From Panagrolaimus kolymaensis (Eukaryota > Nematoda > Chromadorea > Rhabditida > Panagrolaimidae), in contig JAJQJQ010000009.1 of assembly GCA_028622995.1 (NCBI GenBank), positions 5,084,001 to 5,148,000 of the forward strand: DNA of 64,000 nucleotides, given 5' to 3'. Position numbers and translations under genes: made by a program. Below the pieces are notes generated by a model that was not told the origin of the DNA, made no database searches, and saw only the letters and a list, made by a program, of their open reading frames with translations. Below, one piece after another: positions 34,643-47,273 of the stretch; the stretch's first letter is position 1; every line of letters starts with the position of its first letter.

Positions 34643-36836
34643 ATGAATTTGCTCATATTAGCTACTTTGCTACTTTCTACTTTTCCAATTTATGCTGAGG
34701 TTTGTTTTTTGTGTATTATCAAATTTTATACCCTTCAAAATTCAAAGTTCCATTTTTTGGGATTACATTTTTAAACTATTTTCGATAAATCAAAATTTAA
34801 TCTGACATTATTTCATCCATCCAACAAGTTTTATCAAAGTCAATATTCCCATCGGATGAAACATTTTCATGGGAACACTTTTTATAATATTTTTATTTCA
34901 TGCTTCAAAAAAATGCTTGCTTGAATACATATTTGAACTTTATTTTTTGCTACTGTTTTTTCTCTCTTTTTTTAAAATTGTGTTAAAAAAAGCAAAAGCA
35001 AAATCGAAAATAGAGAGGCTCCTTTCAAGAAGCTATTTTTCTTTTACAGCTGCTTTAAAAGGAAAGAAACAAATAACAGCTGCAAAAAAAGAAAAAAAAT
35101 GTGACTCGAAAAAACCGATTCTTAAAATCAAAAAAATAAATCTCAAAAAAATTCAACTTTTTAAACTTTTTATTTTTCAGAGTAATTGCAACTATGTAAC
35201 CCTTGTAAAATGTTTTATTAATATTTTGGATGATTGGACTTGGACTTTATATGAACTTCGAGATAATGTTGTTACAATTAATTCAGAACAATGTGAACAT
35301 TTAAGACAATTAGATAAATGCATTCAGGTGAGAAAAAAATTTTTCTTCTTCTTTTATATGTAAATTTGAAATTTAATACTCAAAAATTTTTCGTGTGAAA
35401 TTGTTTGTTTACACAAATGTTTTACGCTCTCACAGAAGAATGTTTTTGCGTTATTCTTTTCTTCTTTTTTTCGGATGAGCCATAAACGGTAAAAAATTGA
35501 AACGATAGACTTAAAAAATAGTGTAACAACAAAACCTATAAAAATGCTTTTAACTTTTCGCGGCGACTTTAAAACAAAAAAGGTTATTTGTTAATGTGTT
35601 TAAAAGCATCTCATCATCATTTGAAAATTGGTGCCCCAAGAAGAAAGATTTACAACCAAAGACCCACCAAAAAAGCTTATTTTATTGCGTTTTTTATATT
35701 TTTTTGATGTAAACCCAATAAACTCAAATACTTTCATTCATTCGATGACCACTATGAAATAAATTAGAAAAGAGAAGAAGCACTTGGCAAATTGATATAG
35801 GCTCATATATTCACTTTTTGAATACCAAAACCATAAAATGTAATTATCTTTTGAAATGAATGCCTCCGCCGCCGCTAGTTGCTCGACTCAATGGCGCCGA
35901 GATATCGGAACTGCCATGGTTGGAAGCAATGGCGGCGGCGGTGGATGCAATGAATGGGGCGCCAGAAGGTAATTAACAAACTATTTAAAATTAAAAAAAA
36001 GCAAGTAAAGAACATTCGGCTTTTTTTTTTTTGGTTCATTCAGAAACAATTGCGTTAGTTAGCGCAATTTCTTTTTCATTCAAGGGACTAATTTCTGGGC
36101 ATTGATATTTAAAAAAAATAAGCATTTTGTAAAAAAAAGGAAAGCAACCAAAAATGCAAAAAATTGATTAGTAAAAAATTCGAAAAATATTTTTTTTAGG
36201 ATAATGGCCCCGAACCTCATGAATGTAATCACAATGAAATCGTTGCGGCTTCCAATACTGTTAGTGATTTACTTACACATCGAAAAAATTCTGGAAGCTT
36301 CTTAAAAAGTTATTATCTTCTCACTTATGCTTGTTCACCCGAAGGTCAAGAACTTTTGACTGAGCATCGTCAATGCTTAACTCGAGAACAAATTGGTGAA
36401 ATGACTCTTTCGGCTGGTATGTTTTTTACGGATTAAAAATTTGCATAAATTAAAAAAATTTATTTAAGGTACATATCTAAGTGAAAAATTCCTTGAACAT
36501 CCAGATGATCAAGTTTGTCCTGAAGTAAATAAAAAACTTCAAGAATATATGGATGCTTTGGCTGGTTTATGCGATGAAGGAGCCTCACAAATTATGTGTC
36601 GTTCATTAACAAATATGTTTAAAGGATTGCACGCGGATAAATTACATAACTGCCAATTCAATTGTTTACGTCCATCAACAACTGCCTCAGAAGAAGATGT
36701 TTCATCCGAAGCTGATCATTATTCTCAGGAAGATACTCAACAACCATCTGAAACTGGTCCATTGAGTGATAGCTCTTCACTTTTGCCTTCCATGATTATT
36801 CTTTTAATTTCTGCTCTTTTCGCTGGAGTTCATTAA
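34643..36836 (+). CDS. secreted/GPI-anchored cysteine-rich protein (DUF19-like)
   Basis: Four exons (34643-34699, 35181-35327, 36200-36416, 36469-36836) give 262 residues. Exon 1 is exactly a signal peptide (MNLLILATLLLSTFPIYAE). The mature part carries evenly spaced cysteines (SNCNYVTLVKCF, SEQCEHLRQLDKC, PHECNHNE, YACSPEG, HRQCLTREQ, DQVCPEV, GLCDEGA, IMCRSLT, HNCQFNC). This is a helical cysteine pattern like the nematode DUF19/T20D4.11-type domain. A Ser/Glu-rich spacer is followed by a hydrophobic tail (LLPSMIILLISALFAGVH), so a GPI anchor is likely. An upstream TTTTTCAG (about 34522) may be a trans-splice acceptor. Intron 2 (872 bp) contains an unusual GC-rich island. Confidence 0.75.
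35856..35968 (+). other. GC-rich island with open frame and hairpin potential, inside an intron
   Basis: In otherwise very AT-rich sequence, this about 110-bp patch has CCTCCGCCGCCGC near its start and GGCGGCGGCGG near its end, which could pair. It reads as an open frame (MNASAAASCSTQWRRD then a GGGGG run and CNEWGARR) ending at a GTAATT donor. As an exon it would shift the phase of the host gene. It could be a separate unannotated exon, an insertion or a structured element. Confidence 0.35.
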
Positions 36837-37904
36837 AAAAGCTTTGAGAAAAGAAAAAACACTAACTAAAAAATCTCTTATCTTCTTTTTTTCTATATGT
36901 AAATTTTTTTTTTTAAACCCAACCTTTCATTTTAAAAAAATCACTTCACCACGAGTTTTTTAATTAACTTCTTTTATAATCAAAGCCCAAACAAAAAAAG
37001 CCCATCAACAAATTTTTGAAGAAAATTCAAACTTCTCAAAAAATAAAAAAACAACAACAATTCTCCGGTTAAAATCCTATCCTTTAAAAATTTAAATAAC
37101 CAATCTTTTTTTTATGAGTAAGTAAATTATTTTTTCACAATTAGCATCTAAGTTTTCTTTTATTTCTAAAATAGTCACTAAAAAAATGTAATCTCAGTTT
37201 GTATTAATTTTTCCGGTAGGTACCTGTTTCTTTGCTCTCTCACAATTTTCTTCTTCTTCAGCCCCACTATTTTTTTTATTATCTTTTTTCTTGGACCTTG
37301 ATTACATCCATCACTGCCAATACATTTTTATGGCTCATTTTTTTAAGTAAGGATCCCCAATAGTCAAAAATCGTTTAGAATATTTAACAATTTTGAGCCA
37401 TTTTTTACTTCTTCTTTTTCTTCTTCACTATTTTACTACACTGCGCAATTTTCAATTTTGTTTTATGTAAATCATATATTTTTAAGCTATTTTTATATTT
37501 TTGAACAATCGTGCAAGTATAATTTTTAAACAACATTATAATCTTTATTATCATCTTTTTAAAGTTGTTCCTTTTCTCTAAGTAAATAGCCGTAGTTTTT
37601 CTTATTTTTCTATTTAATTACCTTTTTTTCTAAACGGAAAAGTATATTTTGAATAAAGTTTAAATATAAATCACTTTAATAACAAAGCAAAGTCAAATTT
37701 TTAAGAAGAAAGAAGATCATTAGAGAATCTTTTGATAGGTTGAAAACATAATCATCAAAGATGTTCGATGTATCAAATCTCGAAATAAGATTTTTTTGTC
37801 TCATTTTTTGCAATACATGGTGTCGAAGTACAATATCAAAGAAAAAAGTATCAATATTCATTATCTTTATATTGTCATAGTATTGAAGCTTTTGTACCGA
37901 CTCT
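36837..37904. other. intergenic, no gene seen
   Basis: About 1.07 kb of AT-rich 3'-flanking sequence. No supported exon. Confidence 0.45.
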
Positions 37905-38143
37905 TATCGACAATCACAAAGCCTTGATTGTCATCCCAAAAAGCAATAATACCACAACATTGTGGACCGAACGATGACTACAAAATCATAGGATGAAGAA
38001 GAAAAAACAAAATGAAAACATTTATCTACAAAAGAAATTACAAACAAGTACACTTAGAAAATACAAAATAAGTTATCAGTATATAAAATGTGATATTTAT
38101 CTAAAAGCAAATATACATACAAACAAGGCTGAATAAAGGTAAT

Positions 38144-38739
38144 CTAAGAAATAAAAACAACATCGTCATCTTCTTGAATTTCTTGAGAACGAAAAGCAGG
38201 TAGTGAATCTTCTTCATGAACTTCTTGATAACGAAAAGCAGCAACTTCTGAAATGTGTTCATGACTACGTATAGCAGCAGTAGCGACAATATCTCTAGCA
38301 CAGACGATTCCACGAGTACCAATTCTTACTACTTGATTACAGACTTCTTTTCTAGCTCCTTCAAAATAAGTATCAATTCGTCGTTCATTTTTGACTAACC
38401 ATGGATGAATCCACTAAAAGCAAGCATATGGTAAGCAAGAAAGTAACAATCGCAAGAATAACATACATTTCGATACATTAGAGATGCACCTTTAGTCCAC
38501 GGACTTATCAGCCATAAAACAGTGAGAATCTTTAGTTCATAATAAAATGGAAACCAAAATGCAAGTAACAAATCAGCAACAGATTCAGCACATGTGACTA
38601 GAGCGAATACTATCCAATACATCATCCATTTCACATATTCTTTGACATCTTTATTTCGTACAGCTTTGAATGATCGATATGCAGGATAGAGTGTACCAGC
38701 AGTAAGAATAACAATCCGTGAGAATAACATCGAAATCAT
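38144..38739 (-). CDS. REEP: REEP family ER-shaping protein, copy B
   Basis: Two exons (38739-38467, 38413-38144) encode a 180-residue protein that appears identical to copy A. The reticulon-like hairpins lie in exon 1 and the short cytosolic tail in exon 2. It lies on the same strand as the fuller REEP gene at 41204-42052 and shares its exon 1/exon 2 junction (after MYRN) exactly. The common origin of all three is therefore clear. Confidence 0.9.
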
Positions 38740-39255
38740 TGTAATGATCAGAGAATACCAACTGATATGATTGATTTCTATTCAGAATATGTAAGTTGTT
38801 GATCCTGAAAAAGTAAAATGTAAGTATAAATTTCAATGAAGAAGTTTCATAAAAAAAGAAGCAACGAAAGCGACGCAAAAAAGAGTGAAGAATGAAACGA
38901 AAATCAAAAATGCAAAAAAAGCAGGTGGTGGAAGAATGGATTGGCAAAAAGCATCATAAAGTCCATATTTCATCCATTCAAATCCTACCTATTGCGCCTT
39001 CCTCTGCTCTAATTTCCAACAACAAAAACCGCAATACAAATTTGGATTTTTGAAGCTTACGCAAAAATGGTAGCAATAACTAAATGTTTGATAGTGAAAA
39101 CCCAATATAAAACCCCGAATAAAAAAAGAGACACAAAAGATATCAGAAAATATTTATTTAGACTTCACATAATATAAAACCAGGATAAATTCAATTTCAA
39201 ATTAGAAGACGATGTGAAGACGAGAACGGATCATTTGACGATGATGTTGAAGTTC

Positions 39256-39477
39256 TTATTTAGGTCCAAGATAGCATGAGACATCAGCACGTGGTTTGGT
39301 GACGCCAGGAGTGCCAGATCCAGCAGGATTGTTATTTTGATCAGGAGTTGATGATCCACCAGCAGATGAGCCACCAAAGGCATATTCTTCACGTTGATAT
39401 CCACCGCCGCCGCCACCACCGGAAGAACCACCACCGCCGCTGCCACCAGGAGCCATGTAAGCAGAACGATCAGCCAT
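39256..39477 (-). CDS. small glycine-rich disordered protein, copy B
   Basis: A 73-codon intronless frame, identical to copy A except Gly for Ser at residue 15. It shares the pyrimidine-rich leader, TATA box and C-terminal VTKPRADVSCYLGPK. Retention of an intact frame in both copies is weak evidence for function, because recent conversion would also preserve it. Confidence 0.62.
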   Translation of the reverse strand: MADRSAYMAPGGSGGGGSSGGGGGGGYQREEYAFGGSSAGGSSTPDQNNNPAGSGTPGVTKPRADVSCYLGPK

Positions 39478-39568
39478 TTTTGATTGAAGTTGAGAGAGAT
39501 GAGAGAAGTAGCGTTTCAAATGAAGCGATTCGTTGACGAATGATTGATTTTTGTGAAACAGTCAAGCC

Positions 39569-39575
39569 TTTTATA
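39569..39575 (-). promoter_or_regulatory. TATA box of glycine-rich gene, copy B
   Basis: TATAAAA on the minus strand, at the same distance from the ATG as in copy A. Confidence 0.5.
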
Positions 39576-40080
39576 CGAAATTGAGGGGTTTCATTGGAAT
39601 GAATGGAAACATGCAAATTTTCAGTATTTTTTATGGGAAAGTTAAAAAAAAAGAAGGGACGAAGAAAATTTGAAATTTTCGTGAAAGTCAAGCAAAGTTA
39701 AAAGCTTTAAATTTTGCCTGATTTTTTTACACATTTATTTTTTTTTCTTCTTCGTATACTTACTACTTGCACAGATATATTTCTTCTACCAGATGCTTCT
39801 TCAAAAGAGCTCTATTTTTTAAATTTATTTTTCCGTTAATTAATTTCTTTTTTTGTAATAAACAAAAACAAACATTAAATGTGAAAAAATAAAAACCTTT
39901 GACAGACTAAAACAAATTTGTCCAATCATTTGATAGTGATAACATAAATGTTTGCAAAATTTATTTTACATTCAAGGTCCTTGAGGTTCATGAAAAAATT
40001 ATACATACAAAACGCTTTAATTACCAAGTAAGATTAAAGAGTAAATATTGATTTTAGAAAACTTTAATCAGTTTGATCGT

Positions 40081-40467
40081 TTACAACTCCACATGCTTAT
40101 GATCGTGGCCATTCTCATGATAGTCCAAAATTAAAATAGGGCTATCATTGTTAGCTTCTTTTGGATTTTCTTCCGAGAAATAAAATGTTGAGGTACTTGA
40201 TGCCTTTGAGGAGGCTGATGAATCGGAGGAGGAAGTTTCAATGCTTGTAAATGAAATAGAGGTGGTGGAAGAGGAACCAGTGGTTGTGGTGGTGGTGATT
40301 GTCGTAGTCGATTCACTATTTTGGTTGTTTGAGGAAATAACGGTCGTGGAAGCTGGAGTATCAGAGGTCGAAGTTGTGATGGTGGTAATCGTCGTGGCTT
40401 TAAGCAAAAATATTTTATTAATAATAAACCACAGACAAATAAAAGAATAATGTTTGATGAATAACAT
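40081..40467 (-). CDS. short secreted Thr/Ser-rich (mucin-like) protein
   Basis: A 128-codon frame with an N-terminal hydrophobic signal (YSFICLWFIINKIFLLKA). It continues with a long Thr/Ser-rich stretch (TTITTITTSTSD, then a seven-Thr run) suited to O-glycosylation, and a histidine-rich end (HENGHDHKHVEL). No family recognised. It is a single exon, and low complexity makes the call uncertain. Confidence 0.5.
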   Translation of the reverse strand: MLFIKHYSFICLWFIINKIFLLKATTITTITTSTSDTPASTTVISSNNQNSESTTTITTTTTTGSSSTTSISFTSIETSSSDSSASSKASSTSTFYFSEENPKEANNDSPILILDYHENGHDHKHVEL

Positions 40468-41203
40468 TTTATTATTTATGTCGTTTGTTAGTTGCGGTTT
40501 CTCTCCGTTTATTATTAAATGGATTTTTTAGATTTGTTTGTTTGATTTTTTTTTGAAATACATAAAAAAATATTTAAAAACAATAGGAACTCAAATAAAA
40601 AAACGCTAAAGCTGCGTAGACTTATTTGGAAATTTTATTGATTTTAAAGATGATCTTTTTTTAAATTAAAGTTTAGATACAATATTTTGAGTTTGTCATT
40701 ATTTTATCAAGGCGACTTTCTAAGATCATGATTTTTGATTTTATTGAAGTAATCTTATTGGCAAGTAATGTTTATCAGTCGTCAATCACAACATACAAAA
40801 TGAATCAACAACAAAAAATGCACATAAGGAATAAATAAATAAACGATTCCTAATGTTTTGTAAAATCTCAGGGATAAAAAATAAAAAATACAAAATGAGC
40901 AAGAAAAAACACTGTACATGAGTAAAATGAAACAAAAGGAAGCAAAAATGAATGATGGGCCAATAATGAAAGCTTGATTAACGAAATTGGAATCAATAAA
41001 TCAAAATTAGCCAGATGAAAAGTTGTGATACTATAAATCCTATTCTATAAATATAGTCAAGTATGTATTCATATATTTACATAAGCTGCGTACTGGCAAA
41101 AAAATATTAAGCCTATATTGAAAATGTTTTAATGACTAAATTGAATGAATAAAAACCTGACATTTTTTTAATAAAGAAAAAATAGGAATATAAAAGGATT
41201 ATT

Positions 41204-42052
41204 TTATTGAACGGTTCGTCGAGTACGCGAACTTCGACGAGGCAGAGTATTATTTGGATTTTCATAATCCACGGGTTCTTCTGTACTTGCTCGACTGCTA
41301 TGTGGGGAGTGTTCTGACGTGGTATCCTAAAAAGTAAATATACAAATTGATAGTTTTAAAACGAGAAGAAAATGCTTACATCAACAATATTTCCAGCCCA
41401 TGAATGAGAATGATCACCCAAATGTCTTTCTTCTGGAACTTCTTCTTCAATCCAATCTTCTTGATGCTCAAATTCTCTGTGACGTCGCTGTTTTTTAGTT
41501 GGTGCTGCTGGAAGTCGATTGCTTACATCATTCAAACTATATGATCGTTGAAGCTGTTGAGAAATTTGTTCTTGCCCTCGAAGAGCAGCGGTAGCAACAA
41601 TATCTCGAGCTGCCATAAGACCCTTAGTACCAATACTTAAAACTTGATTGTACCCTTCAGATTTAGCTTGTTCCAAATAAAAATCTATTTGTCGCTCATT
41701 TTTAAGTAACCATGGATGAATCCACTGAAAATTATTTAACGGTAAAAAAAAGGGTTTAAGGAAAATAAATTAAGCTCACATTTCGATACATTAACGAAGC
41801 TCCTTTGGTCCATGGACTTATTAACCATAAAACAAAAAGAATTTTAAGTTCATAATAAAATGGAAACCAAAATGCAAGTAATAAATCTGCGATAGATTCG
41901 GCACATGTGATTAAAGCAAAAACTATCCAATACATCATCCATTTTACATATTCTTTAACATCTTTTGTTCTTACAGCTTTATATGATCTATATGCGGGAT
42001 ATAAAGTGCCAGCTGTAAGCATCATAGCACGTGAAATAAAAATCGAAATCAT
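41204..42052 (-). CDS. REEP: REEP1-4 family ER-shaping protein, full-length paralogue
   Basis: Three exons (42052-41780, 41724-41380, 41326-41204) give 246 residues. The hairpin region ([49 protein letters not shown]) is very close to copies A and B. The tail is longer, with [38 protein letters not shown] and a Lys/Arg-rich segment ([12 protein letters not shown]). A third exon, absent from A and B, ends SSRTRRTVQ. In human REEP1-4 the basic tail binds microtubules, so this copy plausibly keeps ER-microtubule linkage while the short copies may only shape membrane. That contrast is inference. Confidence 0.93.
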
Positions 42053-45000
42053 TGCTGCGTAATAAATTGAATTTGAATATTAATAATACCCGTAACAAAT
42101 TTTTTTAAACCACAATCAAATACAAAAGAATGATTTCGTCGACGTCAAGTCAAAAAATAAAAAATTGATGTTTGTAGAACGGCAAAAGCCGTAAAAGTTG
42201 GAATAAAGCTCGAAAGTCTAAAAATAATATATTTTTAGTACAAAAAAATGAAAATAAAAATAGATCTAATAACAACACGAAAAATGATAAGAGGAGTTTC
42301 AAAAAAAAAACTTCTGACATTGGAAGAATGTTTATGAGGAAAAAACAAACATGATAGCCATTAAAGGGCGAAGCTTTTAAAACTAGGAAGAAAAAAAATT
42401 TGAAAAGTGTACAAATTAAACAAAGGCAAGTTCATGAACATATGCATGCATCTTCAATTGACTTAAAGCAAGAAGCAAGTATGTAACTAAGTAAGCACGA
42501 GCTTGTTTGTTGTGGCCGGTTTTTAAAGACAAGAATAACTAAGTATGCAAGGTTCGTGTCGAGAAATAATGCTAGAGATATTTAAATTTATGAAAGTTAA
42601 AATTGTTTTAAAATATTAAATAAATATTCTAAACTTTTTTGTCGTCATCCCAGCTATAACAAAAATAATGAAAGAATATAGAGAAAATGAAAACCATAAA
42701 AATGGATGGATCTCTTGTGTTTTCTTTCACAACCGTGTGTTTCAATTTTTATGATTGCTTTTTATATGAAATCAAAAAAGAAAAAAAGAGCTTTGTCGCT
42801 GCTTTTGAACGTTTTGGATAGAAAAGTTCAAATTTTATTTTAGCATAAATTTAAAAAAATTGGAGGGAAAACTAACGATCTTTGGTAAAAGTTCGTAGAT
42901 AAATTTCTTGAAGAAACGATAAAAGTAAGAAGAAGAAAAAAATGTGGTTTTTTATTATTGAAAAAAGCACAACTGCACGTGTTTTGTTATATTTGAGTGT
43001 GTTGTTGCAAAAAGAAAAGAAGAAAAAAGTTTTAAAGCAGCAATCTAAAAATGAGCAAGAGCTTCCCGGATCCGAGCATTTTTTCCTAAGCATAAGGATG
43101 GATGCTGATGGTTGCTGTTAGTGTGACTAAAAAGCTTATTCATTTTTTAGTGTTCTCTCTCCACTTTGAACGTACATATTAAAAAAATGAAACAAAGAAA
43201 ATATTGTTGTTTTTTGATTCTCTGGAGAAAAAAGGGCATTAATATAGAGAAAAAAAATTTGTAATACACCATCGATGGTTTTTTGTTACAAATAACAGAC
43301 AGAGCTTATTAAAAAGAAAAATGGCAAAACAGACGATAAAAAAAATTTGAAATTAATATTTTTCTTTAGAAACTTGAAAGGACTAATACTACGATTTTAT
43401 TATTTATTGATTCAAAACATTTCCATAAATAATGATTTAAAAGCGACGGCAGCGACGATCATGTTGTTTTTGGAACGTTTATTTCTCACTTTTTTTTCTT
43501 CTCTTATAAAGGAATTCGAAGAAAGGGATTTTTATTTTTCATCATCATAAAGGCTGTTTATGTTTTAGTTTTATAAGAAATATTGTCTCATCATCTCTAT
43601 CTCTAACAGAGACGATTGATAGATCTCAAAAAAAAAAGAAAAAATATTTTTCTTAGACAATATTTACTGATGGATTGTGAAAAACCACAGAGCTCATCTT
43701 TTTTGCGCACTTAAACAATAAATATTCATTCTCTCTATCTCTCACTCTCATATACTTGAGAGATTTTTTTAAGTGGCAAAAAAAAAAGAGTAAAAAAAGG
43801 ATGATTTCAAAAAACCAAAATACATAAAACAAAGACAATCAATTTCTCGTGAAAAACCATAAAAAATGACTATCAACCATCTGTATTTATTTAAAACAAA
43901 AATAATATAAAAGAAAATTACTCATTCATGCGAGAAAGTAAAAAAGAAAAGAAAATTACAAAAACAATTTACTCAAAAAATTAAAATTCAAGGTTCGGCG
44001 TAATATACATTTTTTTATGTTCGAAAAGTAAAAAGTTTTGAATCAATTTATTTGGAGGCGACAACGCTGATGATTGCGAATTGAAATTTAATGATGCGGA
44101 TGGAAAAGAGGAATGTTCATCACACAAAAAAGTTCAATTTTTTTTAAATGAGCCCTTTGAAAAAAAAGTTGAAAAAAAGAATAAAAAAATAGTTGTGCGA
44201 TGGAATCGAGTTACCTAGATCTCAGATTGATAGTTTTTTTACTCTCTAACTTACTTAATAGTAACCTATTAACATAAGGCGCTGCTGCACTTTTTGTTTG
44301 TTTGTTTCTTTCATTAAAAAAACATGAAAGAATGAAAGGGGAACAAAAAAAGTAAGGTAAAACTAGATCGGAAGCAACAAAACTTTTTTTTTTGTTAGGA
44401 ATTTATTTTTTTTGTTTAAATAAAAATTTAAAAAAAAGGAAGCTTGTTTTTTTAGGTTTTAAAGTTTAAAAAAATTGATGCGTGAGGCTACTGTTTTTGT
44501 AAAAGAAAAAGTTTAAAAGTTACAACAAAAAAAAAATCCTTTTAACAACCGGTTGCCCTTTAAAAACCAACCAAAAAAAACGATTTTTAGACACAAGAGT
44601 TTGAATTTGAGTTTCAGACACTACTAGTCTCCCGAGTTCTTTTTTATTTTTTTATAATTGAATCATTAAATGTTTGAACACCTGAATGAATATTTGGAAA
44701 TTTTTACCAATTTAAAATTAATTATGTTAATAAATTTTTTTCAATGTATCGAATATTTAAAACAAAAAATTTATTAGGCAAAATCAATCAAAAAAATAAA
44801 TAATCTTACAAAAATTACAAAAACAATACTTGAATTTTATTATCACAAAAATTTGCAAATCAATTATTTTTTTTCGAGTATCCTTATTTTTGTTGCACTA
44901 AGTCGCCACATAAAAAAGCAAGACCGCTGTCATTTATTGCGATCGAAAAAAAAGTAAAAGCTAAGGCTTTCAACAAAGCTATAGCTAGCTAACTAGCTTT

Positions 45001-45103
45001 TGGAGTAAAGCTGCTGCTGAAAAATACAAAGTACTACCAAGACACGAGGAGAGATCAGTGTAAACAATATTGTTGTTGCTGCAAGCAAAGTAAAAATAAT
45101 AAT
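42053..45103. other. 3-kb gene-free stretch
   Basis: AT-rich with A-runs and patches of CTCTCT. Open frames lack support. It presumably includes promoters of the flanking REEP and methyltransferase genes. Confidence 0.45.
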
Positions 45104-46291
45104 ATGGAAGAATTAAATAAAAAATTGGATAAAATTACTATTGATGGCGGTGAAAAAGAGGCAGAACACGATGTTTCAAAAGATCCTATTTTTGCTGCAA
45201 AGGATCATGATAGTCAGGTATGTAATAATATTATTAAATAAGCCAAAAGTGTAATAATATGTTGTTTTTTTTTTAAAATAAAAATATAATACTTTTAGTT
45301 TGATCCAAAAGAATATTTGGAAGGATTTTATAAATCCGCTAAAGAAGATATCGCAATGCAAATTGTTCTTTTCTTTCTTCCAGGAGTATTGTATCGATTA
45401 CCAGCAAAAGTTGAAAATTTATTGGATTTGGGCGCAGGTATTTGTGATAATTTGCATATAAATTAAATATTTTTAATGAGCGTGTTTAGGACCAACTGTA
45501 TATATTCCAATTGCAGTAAGAAAGCGAGCAGAAAATATTTTTACATCTGATTATGCTGAAGTAAGTTCTCAAAGGGACAGATTTTTATATTCCAGATTGG
45601 CAGCTTTTTTAAATTCATTTTTTTCATAAATTATTTTATAGTTGAATCGCCAAACCCTCAAAAGTTGGATAGAAAATAATAGCGAATTTGATTGGACCAA
45701 TGTATGTTCATGGTTATCAAATATTGAAGCCACACATGAATCACCTAAAATGATGCAAGAATTAGCTCGAAGTAAAATGAGAGGTATTTTATCAGTAAAT
45801 GTCCATAAGGATGAAGTGGTTCAAAATGTTTATTATCAACATCCAGAATATACCAAAGAAATTCCAAAGCAGTTTGATGTTGTTACAACAGTTTTTTGTT
45901 TAGAATATGCAAGTGAAACTTTGGAAGAATATGAAAACGCAGTTAAAAATGCCACAAGTTTAATCAAAAATGGAGGATTTTTGGTGAGAAAGAAAAAAGA
46001 TTCCAAACTTATGAAAAAATAATTATATCATGAATTTGCAGATCCAGGGCGGAGTGCTAATGGCTAACGAATATTCATTTGGAGGAAAGCGATTTCGATG
46101 CCATTATTTAACTCAAGACCAACTTGTAAACTGCCTCAAAGTAACTAACCAAAACTAAACTTTGGATTTTGTAAAAAAATTATTTAAATTTTTTTTAGAA
46201 AAACAACATGTGCGCCGACGAAAAAGAAGGCATCTTTAAATTAATTATTCACAATGATATTTTTATACTCGTTTCAAAGAAAAACGATTAA
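45104..46291 (+). CDS. NNMT/PNMT/TEMT-family SAM-dependent amine N-methyltransferase
   Basis: Six exons (45104-45217, 45299-45437, 45490-45560, 45642-45983, 46042-46140, 46199-46291) give 285 residues. After a charged N-terminus comes the family signature FDPKEYLEGFYKSA, then the SAM-binding motif LLDLGAGPTVY (residues 79-89). FTSDYAELNRQTLKSWI follows where the family has its acidic ribose-contact motif. Later come FDVVTTVFCLEYASE and IQGGVLMANEYSFG (strands 4 and 5 of the methyltransferase fold). Human members methylate nicotinamide, noradrenaline or indolethylamines; nematode homologues act on nicotinamide and biogenic amines. The substrate cannot be told from sequence. Confidence 0.9.
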
Positions 46292-47273
46292 CAAACAAAA
46301 TTGACAAAAATGGAATGTAATTGAAGTTGACTAACAGATTTATTTCCAACTTTTTAATTATATAATTTAATTAAAATTAAATTTTTTAAAATAAAAAATA
46401 TATATAAAGAAAAGAATTGATTATTTGTGCATAATTATTTTATTGATTTTTTTAATTTCATTTATTGTATTCTGAACGCTTTTGCAAGTTTTAACCGACG
46501 AGAAATAGCCACAACAACGAAGAAAAAAATTTCCCCTGAAAAAAAATAAAAGCAAAGGAAAGAAGTAAAAAAAGCTTTGACTGAAGGGAACAGTTTATTT
46601 ATGAAAAAGAAATAGAACTTGAGGGGAATGGGTTCCTGCGACGATTGCTTGCATCCATCCACTCTTCTTCAACCAACTAACCACTACCGCCAACCAACAA
46701 CCATCAGCAGCGGCAGCCTAGAACGGAAAAAAAAAATTTTTTCTTCTTCTTCAACAATGACAAACGGACGAACGCAAAAACATCTTTTTTTTCTTTCAGC
46801 CCCCCGTTTTTCTTTTTGCCTATGCACTTTCGCTTTTTTTTCTTCTTTTCCTTCACACACGAGATCACCCAAAGTAAACTAACAACTACTAGCGCGCGTT
46901 TTTTTTTTTCATCTAATAAAAATGTTTGTGCGTGCTTGCTGATGAAATATTTTTTCTTTTTTGTCGAGCCTTCGTTGAGAAAAAAATAAATAAGATAATT
47001 GTTGTGATATTACGCCCTTATTTTAAAATATCGATTTTTACTCATTTTAAAAACCTTATTACTCTTTTAAAACCAATTTTGTTTAAAATTCTTTTCTTAA
47101 TAACAAAAATAATAATTTTTTAATATTCTTTCTTAGACCATAGGATATTTATATATATAATTTCATCAATGACATCATCCATCATTCTATGTTATTGTTG
47201 TTGTTGAATTCACTAATATAAATTAATATATATATAGGGTTTCAACCAAACATACTACATATTTTCTTTTTTG
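46292..47273. other. intergenic, no gene seen
   Basis: About 1 kb. A GC-containing patch at 46620-46900 with many CCA/ACC and TTC triplets may be promoter sequence for the plus-strand gene. No exon supported. Confidence 0.4.

Larger units (their letters stand above)
37905..39830 (-). repeat. 1.95-kb inverted duplication, copy B
   Basis: Inverted counterpart of 21725-23682; across the core the paired coordinates sum to about 61,562. Seen differences include one Ser/Gly codon in the glycine run, a C/T in the 3' UTR and an indel in the T-run after it. The same-strand REEP gene at 41.2 kb lies 1.4 kb beyond its end, so this copy may be the original tandem duplicate. Confidence 0.9.

Noticed and set aside
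36549..36836. Internal ATG-started frame as a separate gene
   Set aside because: It is the 3' part of exon 4 of the DUF19-like gene; upstream exons join in phase.
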